DNA of 64,000 nucleotides from Chrysophaeum taylorii (GCA_029834535.1 JAQMWT010000439.1:62001-126000), one strand, 5' to 3'; counted from the first letter of the stretch, positions 9,929 to 23,000 are shown. Program-made: numbers and translations. Notes: generated from the sequence alone by a model not told the origin.

Positions 9929-12148
9929 TTAATCCCCCACGAGGCAGGGGTCGAGAAGAACGTGGTGTTGGGCCGCGAAGTCGTCCGGTGCGTCGTCGGA
10001 TATGATGATCTGCAGGCGAGAGTCTCCGAGGATCCACAAAATTCGCGCACCGCGGAGGAAGCATCGTCGTCATCGTGGGCGCCGAGGAGGTCGTCGACAT
10101 CGCAGGGACACACGATCTTCGGGAAGTCGATGGTCTCGGCCATGTCGATCGAATTCTGCGACAATTTATGTCGGGAAAGAACGGGAGACGACGCGCCGGT
10201 TCGACGAAAGTGGGGGGATCGGCGTCAGGGAGTTGGAGAGCGTCGATCGGTTCGTCGTCGAGAGGCGAGTTACGGGATTCTGGTGGCACGGGGGGGTATC
10301 TTGTTTGTTCTCGCGGCGTATCTGGAGGCGTATCTCGCGCGACGTCGTCAACGGATGTTCCTGCCACGCGGAGCAAGGTGTCGGTAGTCTCGGTCGAAGC
10401 ATCTCTCGGAGGAGAAGGTTGGCGTTCGACGAGGAGCGTGTCGTTAGTCGGAAGTTGGCGGTTTCTGAGGAGATGCGCGTCGGTCGTCGGTTGGCGTTCG
10501 ACGAGATGCGTGTCGTTAGTCGGAGGTTGGCGGTTTCTGAGGAGATGCGCGTCGGTCGTCGGTTGGCGTTCGACGAGATGCGTGTCGTTAGTCGGAGATT
10601 GGCGTTGGAGTCCGTCGGTCGTCGGTTGGCGGTTTCTGAGGAGATGCGTGTCGTTAGTCGGAGGTTGGCGGTTTCTGAGGAGATGCGTGTCGGTCGTCGG
10701 AGATTGGCGTTGGAGTCCGTCTGTCGTCGGTTGGCGTTCGACGAGGAGAGTGTCGGTCGTCTCCGTGGCCATCTCCTTCCGCATTTCTGTCGTCGGAGGT
10801 CGGCGTTCGACGAGGAGCGTGTCGGTCGTCTCCGTGGCCATCTCCTTGGTCGGTGGCTTTGCTCTGGCCTCGAGGTCGTCGAGACGGCGTCGGAGGTCGT
10901 CTGCGAGAAATCTCACGCCACGGCAAGACGAGTCCTTACGCAGTTGAGCCTGGAGGCTAGCGACGTTGCTGTCGTCGTTGGGCTTGGGAGACTCGAGCGC
11001 CGGTCGGTCCGGCTTGTTGTGGGGCGCAGGTCGGTCTCGAGGTGTCTCGAGGCGCGGCGGGTCGTGGTGGTCGGCGCGGGGAAGGAGGCGCGCGGCGAGG
11101 ACGGCCCGGAACGCGAAAGAACCGTCGCCGGGCGTCGTCTCGTCGCGATCGTCGATGTCCGCGACAAAGTCGACGAGGGTCGCGTCGGTGGGTCGGTCGG
11201 CGGGACTCTCGTAGACGGCGGTCGCCTCGACGAAGGCGAGGTCGGTCTTGCCGTCGTGCCGGTAGAAGAGAGCGAGCAAGAGGGCATCGGGCTCGAAGCC
11301 GCGGCCTCCGCGCGCCAAGTAGGCGCGACAGGCGGCGACGACGCGGTGGTCCGCGCAGGCGTCGCGCGGCGTCTTGGCACAGAGGCCCGAGACCCAGGCC
11401 CCGACGAGAGGCACCTCGGGTTCCGCGTCGTCTTCCAACAACACCGCGCAGCGCCGCTCGATCGCGATCCATCCCGAGCGATACGAGCTATTTTTCCTCA
11501 AGAGCTCAGTCGCGAGCGGGGTCGCGCGCACGGGCGCGGGCCTCCGGAGGACGGCGCACCGCACCGAGAGCCGCGGCACCGCGCCCTCGATACGCAGCCG
11601 CATCTTCCTGCGCCGATCCTCCGGCCCGCGCGCGAGAGCGATTTCGCCGACGCCTGGACTACCGTCGACGACCTCGACGCGCGACGCGGGGCTTCCGTCG
11701 GCCGCGAGCGCCGCGAGAACCGACCCGTCCGTATGCAACACGACCATCTGGCGCGCGTGCCGCGCCGTCGAGGGCACGCGACTCAAGTCGACCACCTTCG
11801 CGACGCGCTCCGACCGCCTGAAGGAATAGCTGTCGGCCTATCAAAGCGATTGACGCACGACAACGCTCCAAGCGCCGCGACGTTTCGGGACGCGCGCAGC
11901 GCACACACGAGCGCATCGGTCACGATCACGGTCGGCGCGACCTCCACGGCGCGCACTATGATATGCCCAGCGCATTCCCGGTCCCACACAACGCACGCCA
12001 TACCCCGCGGAGCTCTCGGACTCCGCGGCGCCCGCTGCGGAGTAGGGGCCCCCACTCGCGGTGCGGGCAGCTCAGAGACGCGCGTCGCCTCCGTCACCTC
12101 GCTCTCCGTCTCCTCCTCCTCGCTGAAGTACCCCCGACGCGGCCGCAT
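9929..12148 (-). CDS. STIL: STIL-like centriole duplication protein
   Basis: Four exons: 12148-11862, 11817-10206, 10155-10051 and 10009-9929, with introns of 44, 50 and 41 nt. The total is 2085 nt, 694 residues, in one frame. The N-terminal ~260 residues match the conserved start of animal STIL as I remember it: a first strand like VVWDRECAGHIIVRAV, then RASRNVAALGAL, then the best block, ATPLATELLRKNSSY followed by VPLVGAWVSGL and DALLLALFYRHDGKTD (human STIL has PLVGIWLSGI and a following FIIVLYSMTHK-like segment). A short predicted coiled coil (LADDLRRRLDDLEARAK) precedes a Thr/Arg/Pro repeat region, and the end is acidic (DDAPDDFAAQHHVLLDP). STIL/Ana2 proteins bind PLK4 and SAS-6 to start the cartwheel. 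No STAN motif was identified. Confidence 0.65.
10420..10850 (-). repeat. In-frame minisatellite in the STIL-like gene
   Basis: Imperfect tandem copies of a 72-nt unit encoding 24 residues of the type LVERQPTTDAHLLRNRQPP-TNDTH, with shorter partial units interspersed. The copies are close in sequence, which suggests recent slippage or unequal exchange. Unit length is a multiple of three, so the frame is kept. Confidence 0.85.
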
Positions 12149-12348
12149 CGTTGTCGGTTTGGTTTGAATTCAATTCAATTAATTACGCGTTGTTGTTATT
12201 ACCCTCAACCCTTCTTTCTTCCAACCGAAACACGGCACCTTCGAAACACCCCCAATACCAACCCCCCCCTCCTCTTATTAGCAGTCGACCTTTGTTTTTT
12301 TTGCAGACACCCAAAAAAAACCCTTCACAGATCCGCGTCGTCGTGTGG
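12149..12348. promoter_or_regulatory. Shared divergent promoter region
   Basis: This 200-bp spacer separates the start codons of the STIL-like gene (minus) and the GYF-like gene (plus). It is AT-richer than its flanks, with TTGAATTCAATTCAATTAATTA near 12164. No named element was recognised; the promoter role comes from the geometry alone. Confidence 0.4.
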
Positions 12349-13714
12349 ATGCTGCTGCTGCTGCTGCTCTTGTTGCAGCTAGTCGCCGCGAGCGTCAAGG
12401 ACCCCTACATTCCAACTCCGGGGAGCGCGTTGTGCCAGAGCGATGACCCCGTGAGCACCACCCCTCCCTACGCAGCGGGGAACGGTTACGACGCGCCGCC
12501 GCGACCCGAATCCTCTCCGCAGCCAACTCGATACGAGACGGGTGACCCTGGCGCCGAAGATGTCCGTCGAGGCCCGAGCAGCAGTGCCGGCGAGCACCTC
12601 TTTGTGCGCGACGGCCGCGGCGTCCTGTATGGTGCGTCTTGGTGGTGTCGCGAACTCACGCGAAGCAGGGCCTTACGTCCCGGAGCAAGCGTACGCTATT
12701 GCCGCAAGTAACGAGGCCGAGGTCGTGTGCCTGGACGCGCGGCCGGTCGAGGTTGGGCGCGCCGTCGAGGCCGCGGTGGTCGTAAGCTGGTTCTTGCGAT
12801 GCCCGGACGGCCTCCTCCGCGGCCCGTTCGAGGTCGAGACCCTGCGACGGTGGCTCGTCGCGCGCCAGCTCCCGCCGTCGGCCCTCGCGTACGCCGGCCG
12901 CCGCGCTCCCCCCCCCGACCCGGCATACGCCGAGCCTCCCAGCAACGACAACAATCACCAGGACGTGTGGAAGTCGACGTGGCGGAAACACCTGCGGCCC
13001 CACCGATGGCGGGCGACGCGGGCCATCAACAAGCTCGGCAAATCGGCGGCAAAGAAGAGCGTCGAGGCCGTCGTTTCGTCGCCCATCATCAAAACGTGGG
13101 CCGACGAGGAGGCCGAGTGGGCGGCCCTCGTAACCAAGGCCCACGCCCATCGCCCGCCAATCACGTCGCGACCTCCGCCGTCGACCGGTACGCCGGAGCG
13201 CCGGTCCGCGCGACCGCCGAGCCGCCCGCCGGCGCGGGCCCAGCAGTTCCGCGCGGTCGATGCGTCCAAGCGCGTGGATCCCTCGGCTGCGTGGCGCGAC
13301 GACGCGCGCCTCTTGCGAAACAAGCGCCTCAAGAAGCTTCTCGTCGTCGCTACGGCGGTCGCGATCGCTTTCGCAATCGTCGTCGTTCTCCTGAGCGGAC
13401 CCCTTGGCCACGACATCCTCGAGGCCACCGTCAGCACCGTCGAGCGCGCGCTGGCATTTTTGGATGGCAGCGTCGAGCGTGCCGACATTTCGCGATGGTT
13501 CGCCGAACGACGCCGACAGGCCACGACTTTCCGGGACCAACTCCGCCTCTACCTCCCCGCGGCGCTCTCTCAGCTCTCCCCCTCCTCCTCCTCTCCCGCG
13601 CCTGTTGTTGGCAGGACAGGTGGCGACCGCACCACGTCGACGCCGCCTGTGGAGACACAGCCTGCCTTTGGCGGCGATGCCCGCGTCCCTGCTACGAATG
13701 CCGACCTTTCCTGA
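12349..13714 (+). CDS. Membrane protein with signal peptide and GYF-like domain
   Basis: Two exons, 12349-12631 and 12669-13714, joined across a 37-nt intron (GTGCGT...GCAG) to give 442 residues. The N-terminus MLLLLLLLLQLVAAS is a signal peptide or anchor. Around the splice site the sequence reads GRGVLYGPYVPEQAY, and about 50 residues later WFLRCPDGLLRGPFEVETLRRW, which has the W-x-GPF-x-W spacing of a GYF-like domain; the first segment may be a second, weaker copy. A transmembrane helix (LVVATAVAIAFAIVVVLL) lies near residue 320 and is followed by a helical and Ser/Pro-rich tail. GYF domains bind proline-rich peptides. Which side faces the cytoplasm is unclear. Confidence 0.6.
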
Positions 13715-13898
13715 TCATCAGCGGCACCGTTGACCTAACGGCTGCTTCAAACAATGTTTGACGACGCCATGACGACGCCATGACGACGACGACGGCCGGC
13801 TACTTCCTCCTACTAAACGTAGCTCTAGACGGTTATAAGAGTATATGAAATACGGTGTGATCGGAGGAGATTTGAAAAAAAAAAAATGACCCGAGCTG

Positions 13899-16800
13899 TC
13901 ACAGGGAACACTTGTAGTTGTAGACGAAGCGGCGCCTGGCCGAGCACTCTGCGTTTGCCGCCTCCGACGCGACCATCGAGCGAAGCGCGGGGGCATAGTC
14001 GAGGTACAACGTCTCGCTGGGAGCACGGGGCGCGATGTAGCCGTCGATTTGGGCTGCTTCAACCCCGCGGCGCGTCGACCACGACCGGGAGTTGAGCGAG
14101 CCGACGCGACCCGGGGGCATCGGTGGTGGCCAGGCGACGGCCTCGAGGATGTACGAGTTCAGCATCGCGAGGTCGCGAGTTTGCGACCAAACGCGCCGAG
14201 CCTGTGGCGCCGCCGCCGTCGTTAGATTCGATTCGTCTACGGAATAAAAATCGTACCGCGAGGAGGCACAACTCGTCGTCGTCGTCGCGCGCATAGGCAT
14301 CGTCGTTGTGTTCCGTCAGCCGGCACCTCAGGAGATCGCCTGCGATAGTGCTGACTCCCGCGGTATCAGACTAGAAAGAACGCGGGCTTCCCGACTTGAA
14401 GATCGAACGTCGGTAGCCTCGGCCGCGCGCGCGAGGACCTCCGCGGCGCGTCTCGCGGACTCTCGCGACATCTCTTTCCCCACCACCTCGGGCGCCGTCG
14501 TCGGTGGCTCTATTATTTCCCGCGACAAACATTGTGCCACGACGGGTTCTCTCGCTCGCGTAACAGCAGGCTCCTCTGGCGCCACCATCGCTCGTCCGTC
14601 CGAGGGGGCGTCGTCGTCGCGGCTTTCTTCGTCATCAACGACTCGACGACGGCGTTTCGCGCAGTGGTCGCCACCTTGGGGGTCTTCCGTATCGTCGTCG
14701 GTGCATAGTAGCGATTCAGCGGAGTCTCGATTTGGCCGAGCGTTCTTTCGGAGGCGGCCTCGCGACTTTCGATTTCTGTTGTCTCGGACGTACTCGATCG
14801 TGACCTACGGTCGAGCGCAACACACCTTTGCTGCTGCTGCTGCTGCTGCTGCTGTTCAGTAGCACTCACGTGGTTCGCGTGACGATCGCACAACGCCAGG
14901 TCGGAGCGACGCCCTTGGCGCGTGACCTAAAAGCACGATATTTTCTGGACAATATTGGCGGACTCGCCAAGACGACTTGGGCGTATTCGGTCTTGCCCTC
15001 GGTTGTCCGAGGCGGGACGACCGCCGAGACGAGCTGCGGGGCAATGATGTCATCACAGCGGGCGGGCGGAGAGAGATCGATCTTACGAAGAAGAGGCGAT
15101 CAGCGGTGGTGTCAGGCTTTTTGATCTCGACGGCCGAGCAAGGTAGATCGTCGACCAAGACGCGGACCGGCGCGGCCGCGGGATCCAATCTAACCGCGAG
15201 CTCGATTCGGCGAGTTCCGTCGCTTGCGACTTCGCGCGGCGAGACGCTCAGGATGCGCGGTACGGTCTGGTCGTACACGAACTCGAGCTCCTCCTCCTCC
15301 TCCTCCTCCTCCGGAAAAAAAGCAGCCGCCTCTCGAAAAGTAGGCGCGTCGTCGACGACGTCTTCTCGGATCGGCGCGCCACTAATAAGGTTTCGCTCGG
15401 TTGTTGCGTCGTCGTCGTTCACCCCGCGCGACGCGAGAGCGAGCTGGAGGTGGTTGATCGCTTTGCGGGCGTCGCCGGCGGCTCGCGCGGCGACGGATTC
15501 GCAGACGAGGCGCCAGTCGGCCTCGGCGCCGCCTCGAAAGCGACGTTTACCGACGCGCTCGAGGAGGTGGTCGACGAGGTCCGAGGTCGCGAGGCGCTCG
15601 AGGACGTAGTATCGCGCGCAGCCGAGGGTCTCGGCGAGGTCGGCTGGGGAGACGACGTCGGAGGCCGTCGCGATGATCGGACATTTGGCGCCGAGAACGA
15701 GCTTGCGCAAGGATTTAGCCAGGCCGCTCTCCTTAACGCGCGCGGCGTCGACGTTGTCGATGATCAGGAGCGTACGTCGTTCGAGGCGTCGCGACTGGGT
15801 GGCCTCGGCGTACTGGTTCTTGAGCTCGGCGGCGGTCTGGCTCTCGCCGGCGTCGATCTCGAGCACCTCAAAGCCGGCGGAAGAAGCGGCCGTCCGCGCG
15901 ACCGACGTTTTTCCGGTGCCGACCGGACCGACGACGAGAGCCGCGCTCTCGTTGCTCGCTTCGCCCCACTCGTAGTTGTCGTCAAAGTCGTCGTCAAAGT
16001 CGTCCACGTCGCGATCGTCGAACTCTGCGAACCAGTCCGCGAGTTCCAGCAGCACTTTGCGCGCCGCGCCGGTCAAATCAGACGCGTGCTCGTCGATCCA
16101 GAGTTTTCTCGTCGTAGTCGCCGGGCGCGTCTCGTTCCGGAGCGCGTCGAGCGCAGCAGCGACGGCGTCGTCGCGCGTCGCTTTGTCCCCGCGTGCGACC
16201 GGGAACGCCCCGTCGAGCTCGAGTCCTTCTTTCGCGGTCATCGACGGCGGGATCGTACCCGAGCAGCGCTCGACGATCGCCGTCGCCAGAGCGTCGCAGC
16301 GCGCTTCCTCGCTCGCGACTCTGCCCACAAAAACAAGCTCGCGCGGCGGAAACACGGGAACCAACCACTCCATCTCGCCCCCGCCGGCGTCGTCGACGGC
16401 CTTGGGCCGCTTCTTGACTCCTACTGCCCGAGCCGCGAAGAATGGATTATTATTCGCCGAACCGCCGAAAGCGCTCGTCTCGGCCGCCCGGAGCTCTCGC
16501 TGCCGCAGGCGAACCGCCTCGGCGCGCCGCTCTTCCTCGGCCCGCTTCTCCTCGCGGCTCAAAAACAGCGGCGCGATCTTGCGCCCGACAGTGCGCCGCG
16601 GTTCCTCCTTTTTCGCGGCGCGATTCCGGAAGAGCGGCGCGACTCCCTCGCCCTCGGGAGGTGCCGTGTTTTCTCGAGATAACTGCTTCTTCCGCCCCTT
16701 CCGACCGCGCGAAACGACTACCTCGTCGTCGTCCTCTTCGTCGTCGACCCTAAACGACGCCGCCGCCGCCGCCGCCGCCTTGCGAATCGGTCGACTTCTC

Positions 16801-16922
16801 CTGGCGTTGTTGTTTCCCACAACGTCTTGCATGCCGCGGTCACCGAGCGGCCGTCGCTTGGCGGGAGAAGCTTCCGGATGCGACGCCTTCTTCTGCTTGC
16901 CTCCGAAGATCGGAAAAAGCAT
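13899..16922 (-). CDS. ATAD5: ATAD5/ELG1-type RFC-like ATPase (PCNA unloader)
   Basis: Six exons: 16922-15087, 15033-14977, 14926-14870, 14804-14396, 14339-14257 and 14201-13899 (2745 nt, 914 residues), with introns of 50-65 nt. The N-terminal third is basic and disordered and carries two short APLF motifs. The AAA+ core has Walker A LVVGPVGTGKTSVARTAA, then FEVLEIDAGESQTAAELKNQ, and Walker B LLIIDNVDAA, typical of ATAD5/Elg1. Lid-domain helices follow (AAGDARKAINHLQLAL). The C-terminal exons encode an acidic linker and helices (DLAMLNSYILEAVAW, LYLDYAPALRSM) that fit the Elg1 collar region. The protein would replace RFC1 in a clamp-unloading complex that removes PCNA after replication. The first exon is certain; the later exon joins are read from splice signals and frame. 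Confidence 0.75.
14831..14854 (-). repeat. CAG repeat inside an intron of the ATAD5-like gene
   Basis: Eight CTG units on the plus strand (CAG on the coding strand). In my model they lie within the 65-nt intron 14805-14869 and are not translated. If that intron were retained they would add a glutamine run in frame. Confidence 0.7.
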
Positions 16923-17083
16923 CCTAGCGCATCGCTTCGTTTGAAAACTCCATCCTCACCGTTTGACGCATCGTGCGCCCAACGATGTTCAGCAGGAAAA
17001 CGCTAACCCCTACGTCCTATTGATCCAGAGCCCGTAGTTCTCCCTACTACTAACCCGCCGCCGCATATTGTATTTTGGCGTTG
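16923..17083. promoter_or_regulatory. Shared divergent promoter region
   Basis: This 161-bp spacer lies between the start codons of the ATAD5-like gene (minus) and the large secreted protein (plus). No specific element was recognised. Confidence 0.4.
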
Positions 17084-20000
17084 ATGATCATCCGAACATC
17101 ACCGCATCTTCTTGTTGTCGTCGCCTTGATGGCGGCGGGGTTCCAGAAGTTCGACCCCGATGCCGAGTCTTACGGGCCCTTCCGACCCTACGAGCGCGGG
17201 TTCGTCGGCGTCGTCGACGCCCCGGAGAACTTGCTGCGCGAGCGCGCGAACGAGGGATCGCCATCGTCGTTGACGCATCCCAGGCAATGGGGGGACGTCC
17301 CCGAGCGGCAAATCTGCCCCGGAATGGTCGGGCCGCTCAACACAAAATATTACTGCCGCGGCAAGGAGTACGGCTACTGCGACCGCCGCACTGGGACGTG
17401 CCATTGCGAGATCGGGTACCGGGGCATCGACTGCTTCGACTGCACGCCGACGCACTACCGCGTCGGTGAATTGTGCTATCCGAAGAGGGTGTGCCCGAGC
17501 ACAGAGATGGGGCAGTGCAGCGGCGCGGGCACCTGCAACTACACAACCGGGACGTGCGCGTGCATGGAGCACCGCGCGGGCGACGACTGCGGATTGCCGA
17601 GGTGCCACTCGTTGTTCGACGAGCTGTGTGAGGAGTGTAGCAATGCGACCTGCGTGCGGTGCCTCGAGGGCTACTTTTATAGCCCAACCGAACTCCGGTG
17701 CGTGGGTTGCGCCGCGAGGCATGACCCGCGGTGCCACGCGTGCGACGAATCGAGCTGCCTCGAATGCATCGACCCGCTCCTGCGATCGATCAGGAGGTCA
17801 GGACGGCGGTCGACGGACTTCGACTTGCCCGAGGACGAGCTCGAGCGCGAGCTTTCGCTCTATTTGCCGTACGCCACCCAACGGACCGACTTCTTCGACG
17901 AAGCCGAACCGTTTCGAGTCGTGCCAAACTACGGCGGCGACAAGCCGCCGTTGTGGGCGTTTGCAAAGCGATGCGACCAGGGGTTCGATGGAGACAGGAG
18001 CTGGAATTGCAGCGGCGTCAACGAGAGCCACGTGATGTGCGGACACGAAGGCACGATCAGCTGGTCGAGCCCAACTTACGAAGTTTCGGAGGCCGCGCAG
18101 GTCGTCCGGCTGACAGCGCGGCGCACGGGCGGCGGCGTCGGCACGGCGCGCGTGCGATACGCGATGCACCACGTCACCACCGACGGCTCGGATCTGAGCG
18201 CGACCGCCTTTTACACGACCTCGAGCCTCCTCGAGTTTAGCCCCGGAATCGTCGAACTTAGCTTTCTCGTGACCGTGCACGATGACCGCGACGCAGAGTT
18301 TGACGAGACGGCAGTCTTCGAGCTTCTAGCGCCGGACGGTGGCGCAACGCTTGGCCCGCAACGCCGGGCAACCCTGACGGTCCTAGACGATGACGACGCT
18401 TCTCGTACCACCGCGCGATATTCTTTGTTTGGCGGGGACTGGCGCGGCGTCGCAGGCGTCGCGTCTGAGGTGGTCGTTCACGCGTTCTCGGGCACTGGCG
18501 CCCGCCGTCGCGTGGGCGGCGACATGTTCCACCTCGAGCTCGCGCCAAAGGTACGTGGCGTGGCGGTCGTGGCCTCGCTCGTCGATCTGGGGAACGGGAC
18601 ATACGTTGGGAATTGGACTGCGACGGTGTGCGGCAACTACACCGCGCGGTGCTGGCTCGCCGTCGGCGGCGGACTCCGCGGTTACTACTACGGAGACGTG
18701 TTCCTGCGGCGGCTCGTCGTTTCGCGCGTCGATCGCCAAGTCCATTTCGACTGGGAGCTCGGACTCCTCGCTGGTGCCGGGAGCCGCGAGGCTGAGGTCG
18801 GACCCGATTTCGCATCGGTTCGCTGGACGGGTCGCCTGCGTCCCGACGAAGACAACGCTTACAATTTGACCGTCGTCGCCGTCGGCGACGGGCTCGGCGC
18901 GAGGCTTTGGATAGATGGCCATCTTCTCATCGACGCCTGGGACGTCAAGGAGGAGCCGTGTGGCGAGAAAACGGTGTCGAACCTCACGCTTGCAGCTGGG
19001 TACTTTCACAAGGTTGTACTCGACCTGCGAGTGACGCGATACTCGGGCGACGGTACGCATCGCGGACCGGCGCCCGAGATCGCCGGCGGCCGAGCTAAGC
19101 AGCTGTCGTTTGAGTGGGCATCTTCGACCCTTCCGCGCGCGGTGATCCCCGCGGAAAATCTTTTCTTCTTGGACGAGTTGCCCGACGTGTTCGACGCCCT
19201 CGTCGTCTCTGGGTCGACGTCGGCGGCGCACACGTTCGCCCAGGGATCGTCGGCCGTCGAAGCCGGACAAGCGCTGCGGTATGATATCTTGCTCTGTGAC
19301 GTCTTCGGCAACCGGCGCGACGACGTCGGCACGTTGTTCGGGCTCCGCGAGGCTGCGACGGCCTACGATCTGCGTGCAACCTCAGCTTACGCGTTGGAGT
19401 TTGACGGGCTCAGCGGCATCGTCGCCAACCTTTCTCTCGAGGTACCAGCACCCGGAGCTTCGACAACGATCGGCGTCCGAAGCCACGTAGCGTCGTTGAC
19501 ATTCGACCGGGAGACGGCGACCACGACAGCAGTCATGTATCCGACGATAGCAGGCGTGTACCAGCTCGATGTCCGGTTCGCATCGAACTCGACTCTCTCC
19601 AAGTATGCGACTCATTACGTGCCGACGACTCAAAGGACACCCATCGAGGCCAGCCCGTTCTACGTCGCAGTGTATCCTGCAAAGGCCCTCGCGGCGCTCT
19701 GCCGACCGACCGGACGCGGTCTCCGGCATGGAATTGCAGGCGAGATGTCGACGTTCTCGATCGTTTCGGTCGATGCTCTCGACAACGAACGGCGAGTCGG
19801 CGGCGACGTTTTCGAGGTCCTCGTACGCTTCGTCGACTTTGGTGGTGACGACTGGAGCCGCGTCGGCGGCGGCAGCCTTGCGGAGTGGGAAGCGGCGGTG
19901 TCAGGTCCCGACGCTCCAATGGACATCGTGGTGCACGGCAAAGTACGCGACGCCCAGAATGGCACTCATTTTGCGTCGGTACGACCGACCGTCGCAGGTC

Positions 20001-23000
20001 GGCACATGTTGCACGTGACTCTAAATGGGCTCGACGTGAAGGACTCGCCGTTCGTGTTGCACGTTGTCCCCGCCGTGGTCAGCGCGCAGCGCAGTACGGC
20101 TGAGGGTGTGGGTTTGAAGAACGCAACCGTGAATGTGTCCGCATCGTTGGTTGCGACTGCGCGCGACGAATTTGGCAACCCAGTCCCGGGGAGTGAAGCC
20201 GACCTAAGCTGCCGCGTCGTTTCGCCCCGACCCAGCAACGGTTCTTGCCACACCCCCTTCGGAAACGGATCAATCGTGTGTTCATATGTGCCACTCGGGA
20301 GCGGTCCGGGACTTCTTGCTGTGACATACGATGACGCACACATCGACGGTTCGCCCTTTGCGATCCACGTGCGCGACGCCGTCACTTACGGTCCGACGAG
20401 CACTGCCTCCGGCGTCGGCTTGTCGGCGGCAGAGGCGGGTGTGACCGCGACATTCGTCATCACAGCCCGCGACGTTGGCGGCAATATCATCGACGATGCC
20501 TACCTAGAGCGACGATCCAACTTTAGCGTCGAGCTGATGTCAGGCAACGACGCCGAGGTCTTCGGGGACGTTGCGCCGCTTGGCGGAGGCATGTATCTCG
20601 CTTCCTACAATGCAACCAAGTCCGGCACGTACGTACTCGAAGTCCGCGACGCCGACACTGGCATTGAAATCGCTGGGAGTCCGTTTTCGCCGTTCGTCGT
20701 TCCGACCACCGTGAGCGCTTTCCATTCGAAAGTCGCCGGCGTCGGCGTGGACGAAGATGTCGAAACTTGTCGGAGACATGCCGTCACCGTCACGGCCTAC
20801 GACCGATTCGGCAACCAGCACCTCAACAGCACTGAGCGTGTGTTTGGCGACATCGTTGGTGGGCTCGCGACAAACGGATCGAGCGGCGAGTACGACGAGC
20901 ACCTCCGGATCGCAGGCGTGCCACTCGGCAGCGGCGAGTACGACCTCACGTATCTGCCGCGCGTTGCCGGCCACCGCGAACATCGCTATTACTTTTTGGA
21001 GCCGGGGATCGACACTTTCGTGTACGGTGAGCTCGACTTCACCAGGCTTGTACGCTGGCGGGTCGACCCCGCGATCGACTTTGATTGGGGTGCGTACGTG
21101 CCTGATGACGGCGGTGACCACGACTCTTTCATGCTTCCCCTCATGACCGGCGACGCAACAGCCCACGAGCGTGATCCACTCAAGAGCGATTTTTTCTCGA
21201 TCCGCTGGATCGGCAAGCTGAAGTTCCCAGACATCGTCGAGGAGTTCGGCCTTCGCGTTTATGCCGACCCCGGTGCGATTGCGGCCGTAAAGATCGATGA
21301 CATCATTGTCCTTGGCAACTCGTCCGACGGCCAGTTCGGCAAGTGGCAGGGCGCGTTTACGCCGAGCACCGAAGGCCAATTGCACGATATCGAGGTGACG
21401 TATCAACATGAGCTCGGGAATAGTTCTTTCATACGACTAGAATGGACGCGAACGTCGGCGAGAAACTGGACGATCGTGCCTGCCGACGCCTTCTGCAGGC
21501 CTGTGCTCATCAAGAACACGACGTATCACAATACCATTTACACCGGGATCGCCCACTTCACCTCGTCGACAGTTACTGGCACCAAAAAAACATACCCGTC
21601 TTCAGTCTGGAACGACGTCGCAGTCGTCGAGGTCCGGGACTCATGCGCCAATCTGCGCAGCGCTGTGTTCGACAGCGACCCTGTCGCCGTCATCGCTTAT
21701 GGCCGCCAACGGCTGCTTGCGACAGTCTTGGACCATGGTAACAGCACGTACACCGCCTCAATTCTTGTGGACATTGCGGGAAATTACACGCTTGTGGCTG
21801 TCGTCGGCCCGAGCGCCGTTGCGGCCGCTGTTGCCTCGGTTGGCGACACGCTGTCGGCGTACGCGTCTCGCACGCAAGCGGAACTCGCCTTCGTTGGCTC
21901 GCAAGTCCGTGGGTCTCCATGGGTCGTCGAGTTCGAGCCCGGCCCGTTCTCTCCACTCGCGACGTCGGCTTCCGGTGCGCCGCTCGGACCTCGAGGCGTC
22001 ACAGCTGGCGTTCGAGGTCGCGTGGTCGTGCAGGCTCGAGACAGCACGTACAATCGTCTCCTCGTGGCCACGCCCAGCGAGGCTGCCAAGTTGTCGGCGT
22101 CTTTGTTGCTACACGGTAGGGGGGGTGGTGGGACTGTTCTCATGCAGGACGTTGTCGCGGTGCACGCGAGCAGTGGCAACTACGCCGTCGACTTTACGCT
22201 GACCGTCGCCGGGACCTACGCGCTGTCTATCAAATACGAAAACGTTGATATCGCAGGCTCACCCTACAACGTGCGGTGTCATCCAGCCGCTACGAACGCG
22301 ACGACGACAAGCGCGCGCGGCTCTGTGCCGCGCGTCGCTCTCGCCGGCGTCGTGGCCGAGCCGAGTCGGAGGTTTGTCGTGCAAGCGAGGGACGAGTACC
22401 GTAATTCCCAACTTGTCGGAGGCAGTATATTCCGCGTCCAGTTGCGCGGTGCCCAACGGGTGGTCGGCATCGCCGACGACCGAGACGACGGCACGTATGC
22501 CGTGCGCTTCAGCTCGCAGAACCTGACGGTTGGTGAGTACGAGGTCAACGTCGAGCTTGCGAATCGACAGCACGGCGAGGGTGGTCTCACCGCATCCTAT
22601 TTCGCGAACGGAGTGCTATTCGGAGAACCTGCCGTTGTTCGCGTCGATCCAGGTCCGATCATCTACGATTGGGGCACGGGCGAGGTTTCGCCAGGGGCTC
22701 GGGACCACGCGTCTGTAAGGTGGACGGGATTTTTGCTCGCACCCCGCACGGCACCGTTCGAAATCGAGGTCGAAGTCGCCGACACCGACGACGTCGCGCG
22801 CGTCTTCGTCGACGGCGCGCTCGTCGTGCACACTTTCCGTCACTTGGAAAAGGTGGGGACGGGCATCGTCCACATGGTGGCCGACGCGCTGTATTCGCTG
22901 ACTCTCGAACTCGAGGAATCGACTTCGTCGGCAGCGCTCGCGCTACGATGGTCCTCGGACGAAATTGCCAAGCAGCCAATTGCGGCCTACTTCCTCTTCC

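Noticed and set aside
10002-12167. A plus-strand open frame of about 720 codons antisense to the STIL-like gene
   Set aside because: Its product is Arg/Val/Gly-rich repeat shadow of the opposite strand and lacks recognisable motifs, whereas the minus strand joins into a STIL-like protein.
14308-14862. Plus-strand frame of 184 codons
   Set aside because: Antisense to ATAD5-like exons that join cleanly on the minus strand.
15450-16682. Plus-strand frame of 410 codons
   Set aside because: Antisense of the ATAD5-like gene; no motifs.
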